64,000 bases of DNA from Acinetobacter tianfuensis (GCF_003611465.1 NZ_RAXV01000017.1:1-64000), one strand, 5' to 3'; shown: positions 44,506-53,557, counted from the stretch's first letter. Made by a program: numbers and translations. Notes: generated by a model from the letters alone, not told the origin.

Positions 44506-45279
44506 TTAAACGCCTAGAGTTGCGCCGCCATCGACAACAAGTTCATGCATGGTGATCTGTGATGCCTGATCTGACAGCAGGAACATAATTGCATTTGCGA
44601 TGTCTTCAGGTTCTGCAATTTTTCCTAAAGGTATACCAGACCTAAACTGTTCTAGATTGCCTTCAACAATGCCCGCAGGCGGTTTGTCATCAGTCCAGAG
44701 CTGCTTCTGCATTTGCGTTAACGTTGAACCAGGTAAAACCAGATTGCAGCGAATGCCATGCGGTGCAAGCTCTAGCGCTAAGTTTTTAAAATAATGGCTC
44801 ACAGCGGCTTTGGTGGTGGCATATAGCCCCATATTTATGCGAGGTATTAGGGCCGCATTAGAACTGATACTGACAATCACGCCAGATTTGTGCGGCATCA
44901 TTTGCTTAGCGGCCCACTGTGACAGCAGAGCTGGCCCTATAAAGTTGATGGCTAAATTATGCAGCCATTGCGCTTCTGTGGTATCGAGTAAGCTGCCCAT
45001 TTCTAAAATGCCTGCCGCATTCACAAGGCCAGCAAGCGGAAGCTGTGGCCAAGGGTTGAGCTGTATTTTGTGAATTAAGCTTTCTGTTTGTTGAATATCA
45101 TGTGAGATTGGGTGAAAGTTTTGCTGCTCGCTGGGAGATAGTTTCTGAAAAACCTCCCATGCTTGAGGCTCAGAATTTAGATCAATGCCAATAACGAAAT
45201 GCTGTTTTTCAATTAATTTTTTGACTGCTGCTGCGCCAATGCCTTGGGCAGCACCGGTCACAATAAATACTTTGGACAT
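44506..45279 (-). CDS. entA: 2,3-dihydro-2,3-dihydroxybenzoate dehydrogenase
   Basis: A 257-residue short-chain dehydrogenase that oxidises 2,3-dihydro-DHB to DHB with NAD. It has the TGAAQGIG dinucleotide motif at residues 8-15, NAAG near residue 88, the catalytic Ser in VSISSNAA and YATTK near 152-156, and HELVVDGGATLGV at the C-terminus, typical of EntA. It is divergent from entC across a Fur-controlled promoter region and convergent with the condensation gene. Confidence 0.9.
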   Translation of the reverse strand: MSKVFIVTGAAQGIGAAAVKKLIEKQHFVIGIDLNSEPQAWEVFQKLSPSEQQNFHPISHDIQQTESLIHKIQLNPWPQLPLAGLVNAAGILEMGSLLDTTEAQWLHNLAINFIGPALLSQWAAKQMMPHKSGVIVSISSNAALIPRINMGLYATTKAAVSHYFKNLALELAPHGIRCNLVLPGSTLTQMQKQLWTDDKPPAGIVEGNLEQFRSGIPLGKIAEPEDIANAIMFLLSDQASQITMHELVVDGGATLGV

Positions 45280-45321
45280 TTAAGCGCTCTCTATTACGTT
45301 AACAAAGTTTAACAATTATCA

Positions 45322-45350
45322 TTTACAATTGAGAATAATAATCATTATAG
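45322..45350 (+). promoter_or_regulatory. entC: Sigma-70 promoter with embedded Fur box for entCEB
   Basis: The -35 TTTACA (45322-45327) and -10 TTATAG (45345-45350) are separated by 17 bp. A Fur box GAGAATAATAATCATTATA (45331-45349, 16 of 19 matches) covers the spacer and -10. Iron-bound Fur would block transcription directly; divergent entA probably responds too. Confidence 0.8.
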
Positions 45351-45428
45351 TGGTTGCGTTCAACCGCTTTAGGCTAAAACCTGAAGGCTGAACATCTAAA
45401 AACATAATTGAACGATGTGAGAGCACAT

Positions 45429-46655
45429 ATGTTGGCAGCAGAACCATCAGTCTTTAAAAATATGATTGGAATAGCCAAGGAAGACTTAATACAGGCAGAG
45501 ATTGCAGGCTTTGTTTTTGCAACACCAACTGGAATTATTTCAAGCAAGAAATTGCTAGAGAATATTTATTTCAAACCTGAGCCGGAACTATCTTTTATAC
45601 AGCAGCAGCAAAAATGGCTGCAGCTGGCACAGCAAAAACTGCAGCAGAAAATTGAAGAAACAGGAAATTCTGAACTGATTTTAGTGGGGAGTTTACCTTT
45701 CGATCACCGCGATGTTCCTGAGATCTCGATCGCTGAGGCGAAAAATACACATATTGCAGATGGTTTTAATACGGCTGAACCGTTCAAAATGCACTCTGCA
45801 GTACAGGCTAAACTTGTACCGCCGCAAGCTGATTATATAGATGGTGTGGCTAAACTCGTTGAGTTGATGAAAACCACTGAATTAGAAAAGGCTGTTTTAG
45901 CGCGGGCCATTGATCTTCAATGCAGTCAAACGATTCCTGCTGCTGCGCTGTTTGCTCAGCTATTTCAAAATAATCCTGAAGGCTATACGTTTGCTTTGGC
46001 TCAAGATCCCAAAAATGCAGGCTGGTTTATGGGGGCTAGCCCTGAATTGCTTGTAGCAAAGCAAAATCAGTATGTGTTCAGCAATCCTGTCGCTGGGACT
46101 TTACCTCGCTGTGCTGATCAGCAGGAAGATCAAGCTCAGGCACAGCGTTTATTGGCATCAGCTAAAGACCGCCATGAGCATGCTGTGGTGATTGAATCAA
46201 TTGCCGATCTGCTTTCTCCATTATGTGACCAGCTGAATATTCCAAAGTCACCGTCATTGATTAAAACCCAAACGGTCTGGCATTTGGCAACGCAAATCCA
46301 AGCAACCTTAAAAGACCCTGAAATGCATGTCTTTGACTTAGCTTCTATTTTGCATCCGACACCTGCTGTGTGCGGACAGCCTGCACCTCTAGCAAGGCAA
46401 TTAATATCTGATTTGGAACCATTTAATCGAAATTTATTTGCTGGAACGATGGGCTGGAGTGACTCACGCGGAAATGGTGCATGGGCTGTCAATGTCCGCT
46501 GCGGCCGTATTTATGAAAAATCAGCACGTTTATATGCAGGTGCCGGCATTGTGGAAGCTTCACAGCCAGTCAGTGAGCTGCATGAAACAATTGCAAAGTT
46601 TAAGACCATGCTGAATGCATTGGGCTTAAATGCAGATCAGCTGATATATCAATAA
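45429..46655 (+). CDS. entC: Isochorismate synthase
   Basis: Converts chorismate to isochorismate, the first committed step to DHB. The 408-residue protein carries the chorismate-binding domain in its C-terminal two thirds: KAVLARAIDL near residue 157, FALAQDPKNAGWFMGASPELLV near 187, SNPVAGTLPRC near 220, HPTPAVCGQP near 312, and GWSDSRGNGAWAVNVRCGRI near 340. ATG 45429 is preferred to an in-frame TTG at 45408. It is followed by entE after nine bases. The mature length matches EntC/DhbC. Confidence 0.9.
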   Translation: MLAAEPSVFKNMIGIAKEDLIQAEIAGFVFATPTGIISSKKLLENIYFKPEPELSFIQQQQKWLQLAQQKLQQKIEETGNSELILVGSLPFDHRDVPEISIAEAKNTHIADGFNTAEPFKMHSAVQAKLVPPQADYIDGVAKLVELMKTTELEKAVLARAIDLQCSQTIPAAALFAQLFQNNPEGYTFALAQDPKNAGWFMGASPELLVAKQNQYVFSNPVAGTLPRCADQQEDQAQAQRLLASAKDRHEHAVVIESIADLLSPLCDQLNIPKSPSLIKTQTVWHLATQIQATLKDPEMHVFDLASILHPTPAVCGQPAPLARQLISDLEPFNRNLFAGTMGWSDSRGNGAWAVNVRCGRIYEKSARLYAGAGIVEASQPVSELHETIAKFKTMLNALGLNADQLIYQ

Positions 46656-46664
46656 GGTATCGTC

Positions 46665-48332
46665 ATGATTAAACAAGATAAAGCAGCACCAGATCTTTGG
46701 GAAGGGATTGTGCAATATCCGCCTGAATTTGCAGAAAAGTATATTGCAAAAGGATATTGGAAAGGGCAGACGATCAGTGACTTTTTTATAGAATGCGCTG
46801 AAAAATATAGTGAAAATATTGCACTTGTTTGCGGTGAACGTCAGTTTAGGTATGCAGAATTGCAGCAGCATGTTGATGAGTTTGCTGTGTATTTAAGCAA
46901 GCAAGGCTATCAGGCTGGTGACAGCGTTGTTATACAGCTGCCGAATATTGCAGAATTTTTTATTGCCTATTTTGGCGCTTTGCGGATCGGTATGCGGCCC
47001 ATCATGAGTTTGCCTGCACACCGTCATTGTGAAGTCAGTCATTTTATAGGGCAGACAGACGCTAAATTGTATATTTGTGCCGATAAATTCATGGGTTTTG
47101 ATTACCGTAAATTAGCCCAAAAATGTATGAGCCGCTGCGGGAGCTTAGAACAAGTACTGGTTGTGGGAGATGCAGGCGAGTTTGAAGCATGGCCTGAACT
47201 GAGCCAATATCAACAGCAGCGGATTGTTCCGCCAAACTTAAGTGCACGCCATGCAGCCTTTTTTCAGCTTTCTGGCGGCAGTACCGGTACGCCTAAACTG
47301 ATACCGCGTACGCATGATGATTACTTGTATAGCGTTAGAGCAAGTGCGGGCATTTGTCAGCTGACACAGCAGACAAAAATGCTGATGGTTTTGCCGGTTG
47401 CGCACAATTTCAGTATGAGTTCTGCGGGCTCTTTGGGACTGTTTTATGCAGGAGGAATGCTGGTTTTATCACAGGATCCTTCTGCATCAGTTTGCTTTAA
47501 ATTGATTGATCAGCACAATATTTCACATGTTGCATTGGTTCCTGCCTTGGCAGCGTCTTGGGCAGAAGCTGTACAAAAAGGGCAGGAAAATATTTTCTCC
47601 CGTTTAGAGCTGCTGCAAGTTGGCGGGGCCCGTTTAGCCGACGCGCTTGCCCGTCAATTGATTGAACAATATAACTGCCGCCTGCAGCAGGTTTTTGGTA
47701 TGGCGGAGGGCCTAGTCAATTACACTAGATATGACGATGACATTGAGCAGATCATTGCGACCCAAGGCAGCCGTATTAGCGCCGCCGATGAAATTAAAGT
47801 TGTAGATGATGAAGACCAAGACGTGCCAAGAGGTGAAGTCGGTCATTTATTAACACGAGGCCCTTATACCATACGCGGCTATTACAATGCGCCAGAACAC
47901 AATCGAAATGCATTTACAGTAGATGGTTTCTACCGTACTGGTGACTTAGTCCGTATTAATGAAGCTGGAAATATCATTGTTGAAGGGCGCAGCAAAGATC
48001 AGATTAACCGCGGCGGTGAAAAAATTGCTACTGAAGAAGTAGAGCAAGTGCTGAATCAGCACCTTCAAGTGATTCAGTCTGCATTGGTGTCTATGCCGGA
48101 TCCAATGCTTGGTGAAAAAAGCTGCGCTTATATCCAATGGCGTAAAGATGAGCAAGACCCAAGTCCAACACGCCTGATGATGCAGCTTCGACAGTATGTT
48201 CAGCAATACGGTCTAGCAACCTACAAAGTTCCTGACCGAATCGAATTTGTTGAAGACATGCCTTACACCGCTTTAGGCAAAATTGATAAAAAAGCGCTCA
48301 GACAGCGCTTAATGACAGAACACACTTTATAA
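46665..48332 (+). CDS. entE: 2,3-dihydroxybenzoate-AMP ligase
   Basis: A 555-residue ANL enzyme that activates DHB as DHB-AMP and loads it on an aryl carrier protein. It has the N-terminal WEGIVQYPPEFAEKYIAKGYWKGQTI segment typical of EntE/DhbE/VibE. The P-loop LSGGSTGTPKLIPRTHDDY lies near residue 200, GMAEGLVNYTR near 345, FYRTGDLVRI near 423, and the C-terminal catalytic Lys in YTALGKIDKKALR near 540. It is third in line behind the Fur promoter and followed by entB after 15 bases. Confidence 0.92.
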   Translation: MIKQDKAAPDLWEGIVQYPPEFAEKYIAKGYWKGQTISDFFIECAEKYSENIALVCGERQFRYAELQQHVDEFAVYLSKQGYQAGDSVVIQLPNIAEFFIAYFGALRIGMRPIMSLPAHRHCEVSHFIGQTDAKLYICADKFMGFDYRKLAQKCMSRCGSLEQVLVVGDAGEFEAWPELSQYQQQRIVPPNLSARHAAFFQLSGGSTGTPKLIPRTHDDYLYSVRASAGICQLTQQTKMLMVLPVAHNFSMSSAGSLGLFYAGGMLVLSQDPSASVCFKLIDQHNISHVALVPALAASWAEAVQKGQENIFSRLELLQVGGARLADALARQLIEQYNCRLQQVFGMAEGLVNYTRYDDDIEQIIATQGSRISAADEIKVVDDEDQDVPRGEVGHLLTRGPYTIRGYYNAPEHNRNAFTVDGFYRTGDLVRINEAGNIIVEGRSKDQINRGGEKIATEEVEQVLNQHLQVIQSALVSMPDPMLGEKSCAYIQWRKDEQDPSPTRLMMQLRQYVQQYGLATYKVPDRIEFVEDMPYTALGKIDKKALRQRLMTEHTL

Positions 48333-48347
48333 CAGATAGGTAAGACC

Positions 48348-48998
48348 ATGGCGATTCCGCGTATTGCAAGTTATCCAATGCCAAAACTGCAAGACTTTCC
48401 AAGCAATAAGGTTAACTGGGCATTAAACCCAAGCCGTGCTGTTTTATTGGTGCATGACCTGCAGCAGTATTTTTTAGATTTTTATGACCAGACTCAAGCG
48501 CCAATTCCAGAGCTGCTGCAGCACTGCCGCCAGTTGATTGATCTGTGCCATCAGGAAGGTATTCCTGTGTATTACACAGCTCAGCCTGGAGATCAAAGCA
48601 CTGAACACCGTCAGCTGCTGACCGATTTTTGGGGTAAAGGTTTGGCTGCAGACCCTGAAATTGTGCAAATTATTCCAAGCCTGCAGCCGCAAGAGCAGGA
48701 CACGGTTTTAACCAAATGGCGCTATAGCGCTTTTAAAAAAAGTGATTTTGAACAGCGGATGAAAGATGCAGGACGCGATCAGCTGATGATTTGCGGTGTA
48801 TATGCACATATAGGCTGCCTATTAACGGCAGCAGAAGCATTTATGCTGGATATGCAAGCTTTCTTGGTGGGCGATGCACTTGCGGACTTCAGTTTAGAAG
48901 AACATGAGATGGCTTTGAAATATGCCGCAGGCCGCTGTGCAAAAGTTGTGGATACAGCATCTGTATTAGCAGCGCTGCACGCGGAGATTGTACGATGA
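48348..48998 (+). CDS. entB: Isochorismatase without carrier domain
   Basis: A 216-residue protein that hydrolyses isochorismate to 2,3-dihydro-DHB. The catalytic Asp37 sits in VLLVHDLQQYF, with KWRYSAF near residue 125 and GVYAHIGCLLTAAEAFM near 148. E. coli EntB, VibB and DhbB are about 285-310 residues because an aryl carrier domain is attached; here the protein stops after the hydrolase and the carrier is a separate gene overlapping by four bases (ATGA). This split suits a small modular pathway. Confidence 0.9.
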   Translation: MAIPRIASYPMPKLQDFPSNKVNWALNPSRAVLLVHDLQQYFLDFYDQTQAPIPELLQHCRQLIDLCHQEGIPVYYTAQPGDQSTEHRQLLTDFWGKGLAADPEIVQIIPSLQPQEQDTVLTKWRYSAFKKSDFEQRMKDAGRDQLMICGVYAHIGCLLTAAEAFMLDMQAFLVGDALADFSLEEHEMALKYAAGRCAKVVDTASVLAALHAEIVR

Positions 48999-49234
48999 GC
49001 CACACTGAATTGACCCTAGATGAACTGCGTCAAACAATCGCAAAGCAGCTGAATATTGAGGCCAGTGAAATACAAGATGATGACAACTTATTTATGCTTG
49101 GTCTTGATTCAGTCAGTTTAATGACTTTAGTGGGGCAGTGGCGTGAACGCAGTATAAATGTTGAGTTTCAGGATTTAGTCGAAGAACCGACTTTGGCTGA
49201 TTGGCAGCATCGTTTAAAGCTCAGTCCAGCTTAA
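48995..49234 (+). CDS. Free-standing aryl carrier protein
   Basis: A 79-residue acyl-carrier fold with the phosphopantetheine attachment site LGLDSVSLM (Ser39). Its start overlaps the entB stop. It would be primed by a phosphopantetheinyl transferase encoded elsewhere, loaded with DHB by EntE, and used as donor by the free-standing condensation protein. The WQHRLKLS C-terminal segment resembles the end of aryl carrier domains of EntB-type proteins, as if the domain had been cut from entB. Confidence 0.9.
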   Translation: MSHTELTLDELRQTIAKQLNIEASEIQDDDNLFMLGLDSVSLMTLVGQWRERSINVEFQDLVEEPTLADWQHRLKLSPA

Positions 49235-49358
49235 CTTCAGTTTTTATGAGTTGCAATTGATCTTAGGTTTGATTGCTTCATTGACAGGCCATAGCCAATT
49301 TTTTTAATAGCCAAAGGCCATTTTCGTTACAACACTTAATAACGTGAGTGGGTCTTCC

Positions 49359-50525
49359 ATGCAGTTAGACAATTATTATTCATCGCAGCAATGGCAAAAA
49401 ATTCAAGATTTTGCAGCGCATAAACCCAGTCCATTTTTAGTGGTCGATTTGGATCGTGTTGCATACAAATATCAGGAACTTCAGCAAAGCTTTCCAATGG
49501 CACATATTTTTTATGCCGTAAAAGCCAATCCAAGCTGTGAAATTTTACGGCGCTTAGATCAATTAGGATCATGCTTTGATGTTGCTTCTATTTATGAGTT
49601 AGACCGTGTCATTGAGTGCGGAATTTCTCCAGCGCGCATTTCATTTGGCAATACCATCAAAAAAGCAGCGGATGTGAAATATGCCTATGCAAAAGGAGTG
49701 CGTTTATTTGTCACAGATGCACAGGCAGATTTAGAGCAAATTGCCCAGTTTGCACCGCAATCACGTGTATTTGTCCGTGTTTTAGTTGAATCAGGCACGA
49801 CTTCAGATTGGCCATTATCTCGAAAATTTGGCTGTGACAGCCAAATGGCGATTGATCTGATGGTTAAAGCTCAACGGCTGGGACTGCAGCCCTATGGCGT
49901 TTCTTTTCATGTCGGCAGCCAGCAAAATGATGTCAAAGTCTGGAAAACAGCGCTCCATATTGTAAAACAAGTATTTCAGACACTTGATGAACAGCATGGC
50001 ATTCAATTGCAGCTTATTAATGCCGGCGGCGGCTTTCCAGCACAATACCTTGCTGACATTGACAGTATTCAGTCTTATGCTGAGCAAATAAAAGAGTATT
50101 TGAAAGCATATTTTCAGCAAGATATTACATTATTTTTAGAACCTGGCAGATCCTTGGTTGGTGATGCTGGCGTGATTGTTTCAGAAATTGTGCTAATTTC
50201 GAACAAGTCCGAACAAGATGATAAACGCTGGATTTATACAGATGTCGGGGTTTTTAATGGCTTGATTGAAACACTGGGGGAGATGATCAAATACCCCATT
50301 TACACGCCAAAAATGAAGCACGATACGCCAAACTCGAATGTGATATTGGCAGGCCCGACATGTGATTCAACGGATATTATGTATGAAAAAGTTCCATATC
50401 CATTGCCTCAGAATCTGCAAATGGGTGACCGTTTATATTGGCTGAGTACAGGTGCATATACTACGTCCTATGCATCTGTTGAATTTAACGGTTATCCGCC
50501 TTTAAAAACCTTCTATTTAGATTAA
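49359..50525 (+). CDS. PLP-dependent basic amino acid decarboxylase (ornithine/lysine type, fold III)
   Basis: The protein is 388 residues from ATG 49359; an in-frame GTG at 49344 is less likely. Alanine-racemase-like barrel: PLP-lysine Lys55 in YAVKANP, HVGSQ near residue 188, NAGGGFP near 222, EPGRSLVGDAG near 262, and GPTCDSTD near 330 with the conserved Cys. These are the marks of eukaryotic-type ornithine decarboxylases and bacterial lysine/ornithine decarboxylases. It would make putrescine, cadaverine or a related diamine. Its place as last gene of the ent operon suggests it supplies the amine backbone. Substrate preference cannot be read reliably. Confidence 0.88.
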   Translation: MQLDNYYSSQQWQKIQDFAAHKPSPFLVVDLDRVAYKYQELQQSFPMAHIFYAVKANPSCEILRRLDQLGSCFDVASIYELDRVIECGISPARISFGNTIKKAADVKYAYAKGVRLFVTDAQADLEQIAQFAPQSRVFVRVLVESGTTSDWPLSRKFGCDSQMAIDLMVKAQRLGLQPYGVSFHVGSQQNDVKVWKTALHIVKQVFQTLDEQHGIQLQLINAGGGFPAQYLADIDSIQSYAEQIKEYLKAYFQQDITLFLEPGRSLVGDAGVIVSEIVLISNKSEQDDKRWIYTDVGVFNGLIETLGEMIKYPIYTPKMKHDTPNSNVILAGPTCDSTDIMYEKVPYPLPQNLQMGDRLYWLSTGAYTTSYASVEFNGYPPLKTFYLD

Positions 50526-50534
50526 AACAATGCC

Positions 50535-50562
50535 AGCCCTGATTCTATTCAGGGCTTTTTTT
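50535..50562 (+). terminator. Intrinsic terminator of the entCEB operon
   Basis: AGCCCTGA, a 6-base loop, TCAGGGCT and a T7 run lie ten bases after the decarboxylase stop. Confidence 0.92.
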
Positions 50563-50672
50563 ATACTTTTGTTAATCACATATCACGATGTGATCTAAAT
50601 GATAAACAGATTAGATCAATAAAAGAGCGCTTCGCAAAAGAAATAAACAATAAGCATATTAATAGTGTAAAT

Positions 50673-50691
50673 GCTAATGATTATCGTTTGT
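50673..50691. promoter_or_regulatory. Fur box upstream of the second TonB receptor
   Basis: GCTAATGATTATCGTTTGT matches the 19-bp Fur consensus at 13 positions, with an intact TAATGAT core, 55 bp before the receptor start. Confidence 0.65.
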
Positions 50692-50745
50692 AATGTATAG
50701 TGTCCCACCATTAGAAAAGTATTTACTTGGTGAAGGGAAGTTATT

Positions 50746-52857
50746 TTGAAAAGAACGATTTTATTTTTGTCTTTAGCGGCATCTCCATTTTTTGCTATGG
50801 CAGAAGACACTGTTTCGTTGCCAACGATTGTTGTTAAGGCAGATTCGCAAGAAACGGACGTTACGGGGAAGTTAAAAAAGAAAGCAGCGCTGAATATTTT
50901 GGGTGAAAAGGATGTACTGGATACGCCATTTACTATCCGTAATTATAGTGAACAAGCGATTGAAGACTCTCATGCGCATACCATGATGGATGTGTTGAAA
51001 ACAGACCCTAGTATTCGTACAACGACTAATAGCGGCCACTTAAATGAAAACTTTAATATTCGCGGCTTTAATGTTAATTGGGAAGATATTAACCTTAATG
51101 GCGCATACGGTATGGCGCCTTCAGGCCGTGTGACGACAGATATTTTAAGTTCTGTAACTGTTTTAAAAGGTCCAAATGCTTTAGTTGCTGGTATGGCGCC
51201 AGGCGGCAGTGTGGGCGGTGTAATTATTGCCAACACCAAACGTGCGGACAAAGAACTGACACGTGTTACTGCAAATTTTGAAGATGAAGGTTTCTACAAG
51301 TCTGGGTTTGATGTTGCGCGCCGTTTTGGAGAAAACCAAGAGTTTGGAGCACGTGTAAGCGCTAATTACGGTCAAGGTGAGCATGTTGTTGATGGCTTAG
51401 AAGATGAAAGTACTTCAGCCGTTATTGGCCTAGATTGGACTACAGATCAGGCTAAAATTAACCTTGATGCTTATGTGACTGATGACAAACGCAATGGCGG
51501 TTCACCCTCAATGGTGTCATTTGCACAATTAGGCAAAGTGCTGGATGCGCCAGATGGCCGCAGCAATTATTTGCCAAATTTATGGGGTAAACAGTCTGCT
51601 AATTACATTGGTTTATCTGGCGAATATAAATTACTCGAAAACTTAAAATTAATTGCAGGTGCGGGCACAGCAGAACAAAAATATCAGGGGCATTTATTTG
51701 GAACACGTTTAGTCGTAACCAATGATGCCGGTGATGCAAACTCGCAGTATTATCATGTCAAAATGAACCAGCGAAATACTACTGCAAATCTAGGTTTAGA
51801 AGGTGCATTTAATACAGGCGCAGTGAAACATGTTGTTGGTTTAAGAGCTGACTACTTAAATAAAGATGTCAATATGCACAGTAAGGCTGGTGAAACTAAA
51901 TTTGTCACTAATATTTATCATCCTAGCAATCATACGGAGTCAATGTCGGCTGTACCAGCAACTTCTCAAACAGCCGATAATGATTACATTAGCTACTCAT
52001 TGACTGATCAAATTTCAATGCTGGATGACAAGCTGCAATTTATTTTGGGTGCACGTTATCAAGATATCAATATTAAAAACCCAACGACTCCAACCAATAA
52101 TTATAGTGCTGATAAAGTTTCACCTAGTGTAGGTATTGTCGTTAAGCCATGGGGTGAAGACATTTCACTATATGCAAGCTATGTAGAAGGTTTGTCACAA
52201 GGCAAAACAGTAAATGACCCTAAAGATGCCAATGATGGACTGACGTTCGCTCCATTTGAAACGAAGCAATATGAAATTGGCGCAAAATATCAACATGGTT
52301 CTTGGCTGCACACTTTAGCTGCCTACCAAATAGAAAAACCAGAAACGATCAGTTCGGCTTACTCTGATCCAACAAATACGAACATCACAACGATTACAAC
52401 GGATGGCGTAGAAACAACATCGAAAGGTATTGAGTATGGTTTCTCAGGTAACGTGATTGATGACCTGATCGTTTGGGGGAATTTAGCTTATATCGATGCT
52501 GAATATGCTAAAACCCCAACTGCTATCGAAGGTAATACCGTGATTGGCCAGCCTGAGTTTACAGCTGGCTTAGGTGTTGAATATAAACTGCCTGTAGATG
52601 GTCTCAGTGTAAATGCCCGCGGCACTTATGTTGATAGTCAATATTTAAACAATACCAATACTTTAGAGCTGCCTGACTATACCTTATTAGATGTAGGAGC
52701 TAAGTATAAAACCAATCTTGGCGGCGTAGATACCACTTTCCGTGCCAACATTGACAACGTCACAGATGAAAAATACTGGGCTGGTGTGTTTAACAGCGGT
52801 TTTACCACACTTGGTTCAGGACGCACTTATAAATTAGGTGTAAGTTTTGATTTTTAA
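50746..52857 (+). CDS. TonB-dependent siderophore receptor
   Basis: A 703-residue outer-membrane receptor. It starts with TTG; AAGGGAAG lies about eight bases upstream, the signal peptide begins at once (MKRTILFLSLAASPFFAMA) and no in-frame ATG precedes it. The TonB-box region is DTVSLPTIVVKA. The plug has FTIRNYSEQAIEDS, FNIRGFNVNWEDINLNG and VTVLKGPNALVAGMAPGGSVGGVI. The barrel ends GRTYKLGVSFDF. The Fur box upstream and the adjacent ent operon make it the likely receptor for the ferric catechol made here. Three small membrane genes follow. Confidence 0.9.
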   Translation: MKRTILFLSLAASPFFAMAEDTVSLPTIVVKADSQETDVTGKLKKKAALNILGEKDVLDTPFTIRNYSEQAIEDSHAHTMMDVLKTDPSIRTTTNSGHLNENFNIRGFNVNWEDINLNGAYGMAPSGRVTTDILSSVTVLKGPNALVAGMAPGGSVGGVIIANTKRADKELTRVTANFEDEGFYKSGFDVARRFGENQEFGARVSANYGQGEHVVDGLEDESTSAVIGLDWTTDQAKINLDAYVTDDKRNGGSPSMVSFAQLGKVLDAPDGRSNYLPNLWGKQSANYIGLSGEYKLLENLKLIAGAGTAEQKYQGHLFGTRLVVTNDAGDANSQYYHVKMNQRNTTANLGLEGAFNTGAVKHVVGLRADYLNKDVNMHSKAGETKFVTNIYHPSNHTESMSAVPATSQTADNDYISYSLTDQISMLDDKLQFILGARYQDINIKNPTTPTNNYSADKVSPSVGIVVKPWGEDISLYASYVEGLSQGKTVNDPKDANDGLTFAPFETKQYEIGAKYQHGSWLHTLAAYQIEKPETISSAYSDPTNTNITTITTDGVETTSKGIEYGFSGNVIDDLIVWGNLAYIDAEYAKTPTAIEGNTVIGQPEFTAGLGVEYKLPVDGLSVNARGTYVDSQYLNNTNTLELPDYTLLDVGAKYKTNLGGVDTTFRANIDNVTDEKYWAGVFNSGFTTLGSGRTYKLGVSFDF

Positions 52858-52925
52858 TATCAGCACAGATCTTCTCCAGTTTTTATAAAACCGTATTGAG
52901 GCAGTTCCATATAGGTGCTGTCTCA

Positions 52926-52950
52926 TTTTTGCATGCATATCATGCAAAAA
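52926..52950. terminator. Hairpin between TonB receptor and DUF3325 gene
   Basis: TTTTTGCATG, five bases and CATGCAAAAA form a perfect 10-bp stem about 70 bp after the receptor stop. It may be an incomplete terminator that lowers expression of the downstream genes. Confidence 0.4.
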
Positions 52951-53007
52951 GTGTTTTATATACAGAAAATTCAATTTTTTCATATTCATGTTGAGAGGCA
53001 TTCAGCG

Positions 53008-53295
53008 ATGAAAATTATTGCCGTCATGATCTGCTTGATTGGATGTGTACTCATTTATTGCAGTCATCGAAATCAAAACCTATTGAAACAGCATTTACCC
53101 AAGAAATACGCCGTGACTGGATTATTTTTACTCATTATTTCAGTGGTTTTATTATTTTACAGCGTACCAAAGCTGGTCGCCATCTATATGTGGAGCATGA
53201 CTTTAATCGCGGTATGGTCACTCATTCCCTTTGTTGCATTATTTAAGAAAAATACTCCTCATGAAACGTCTGCTTCAACAAAAAATTCAACCTGA
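53008..53295 (+). CDS. DUF3325-like small membrane protein
   Basis: A 95-residue protein with three hydrophobic helices (residues 1-15, 30-50 and 55-80), starting at MKIIAVMICLIGCVL with GAGAGG upstream. A longer frame to 52915 crosses the hairpin and is unlikely. Size, helix pattern and order (TonB receptor, this gene, DUF3649, PepSY protein) match the DUF3325-containing iron-uptake operons of Pseudomonas, Bordetella and Acinetobacter. The molecular role is unknown; a link to ferric-siderophore reduction at the inner membrane is inferred from context. Confidence 0.65.
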   Translation: MKIIAVMICLIGCVLIYCSHRNQNLLKQHLPKKYAVTGLFLLIISVVLLFYSVPKLVAIYMWSMTLIAVWSLIPFVALFKKNTPHETSASTKNST

Positions 53296-53551
53296 CTGGC
53301 GGTCAAAAAGTTTTGCTGGATGGGGACTTGGTTTAAGTCTCGCTATTGCTGGCGCTGCTTTTATTACTCTTTGGGCACTTCAGCATGCAGATTCATCCTT
53401 AGCGCCGCAAATTGGTATGTGGTCCGTGCCTTGGCTGTATTTACCTTGTGTATTTATGGCTTATTTTATTCCTAAAGGATGGCAAGCAGTGCTGATCTAT
53501 AGCGTCCTAAACTTTGCAGCGTATGGCATTTTGTTGAGCATTCGAGGGTAA
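53261..53551 (+). CDS. DUF3649 small membrane protein
   Basis: A 96-residue protein starting at MKRLLQQKIQPDW, overlapping the previous gene by 35 bases in another frame. Three hydrophobic segments contain WGLGLSLAIAGAAFI, PWLYLPCVFMAYF and YSVLNFAAYGILLSI, resembling DUF3649. It is always a partner of the PepSY-containing protein in iron-repressed operons. No catalytic residues are visible. Confidence 0.7.
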   Translation: MKRLLQQKIQPDWRSKSFAGWGLGLSLAIAGAAFITLWALQHADSSLAPQIGMWSVPWLYLPCVFMAYFIPKGWQAVLIYSVLNFAAYGILLSIRG

Positions 53552-53557
53552 TTCATT

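Noticed and set aside
52915..53007. 31-residue N-terminal extension of the DUF3325-like gene
   Set aside because: The extension crosses a perfect hairpin, lacks a ribosome site, and the family starts at the hydrophobic MKIIAV segment.
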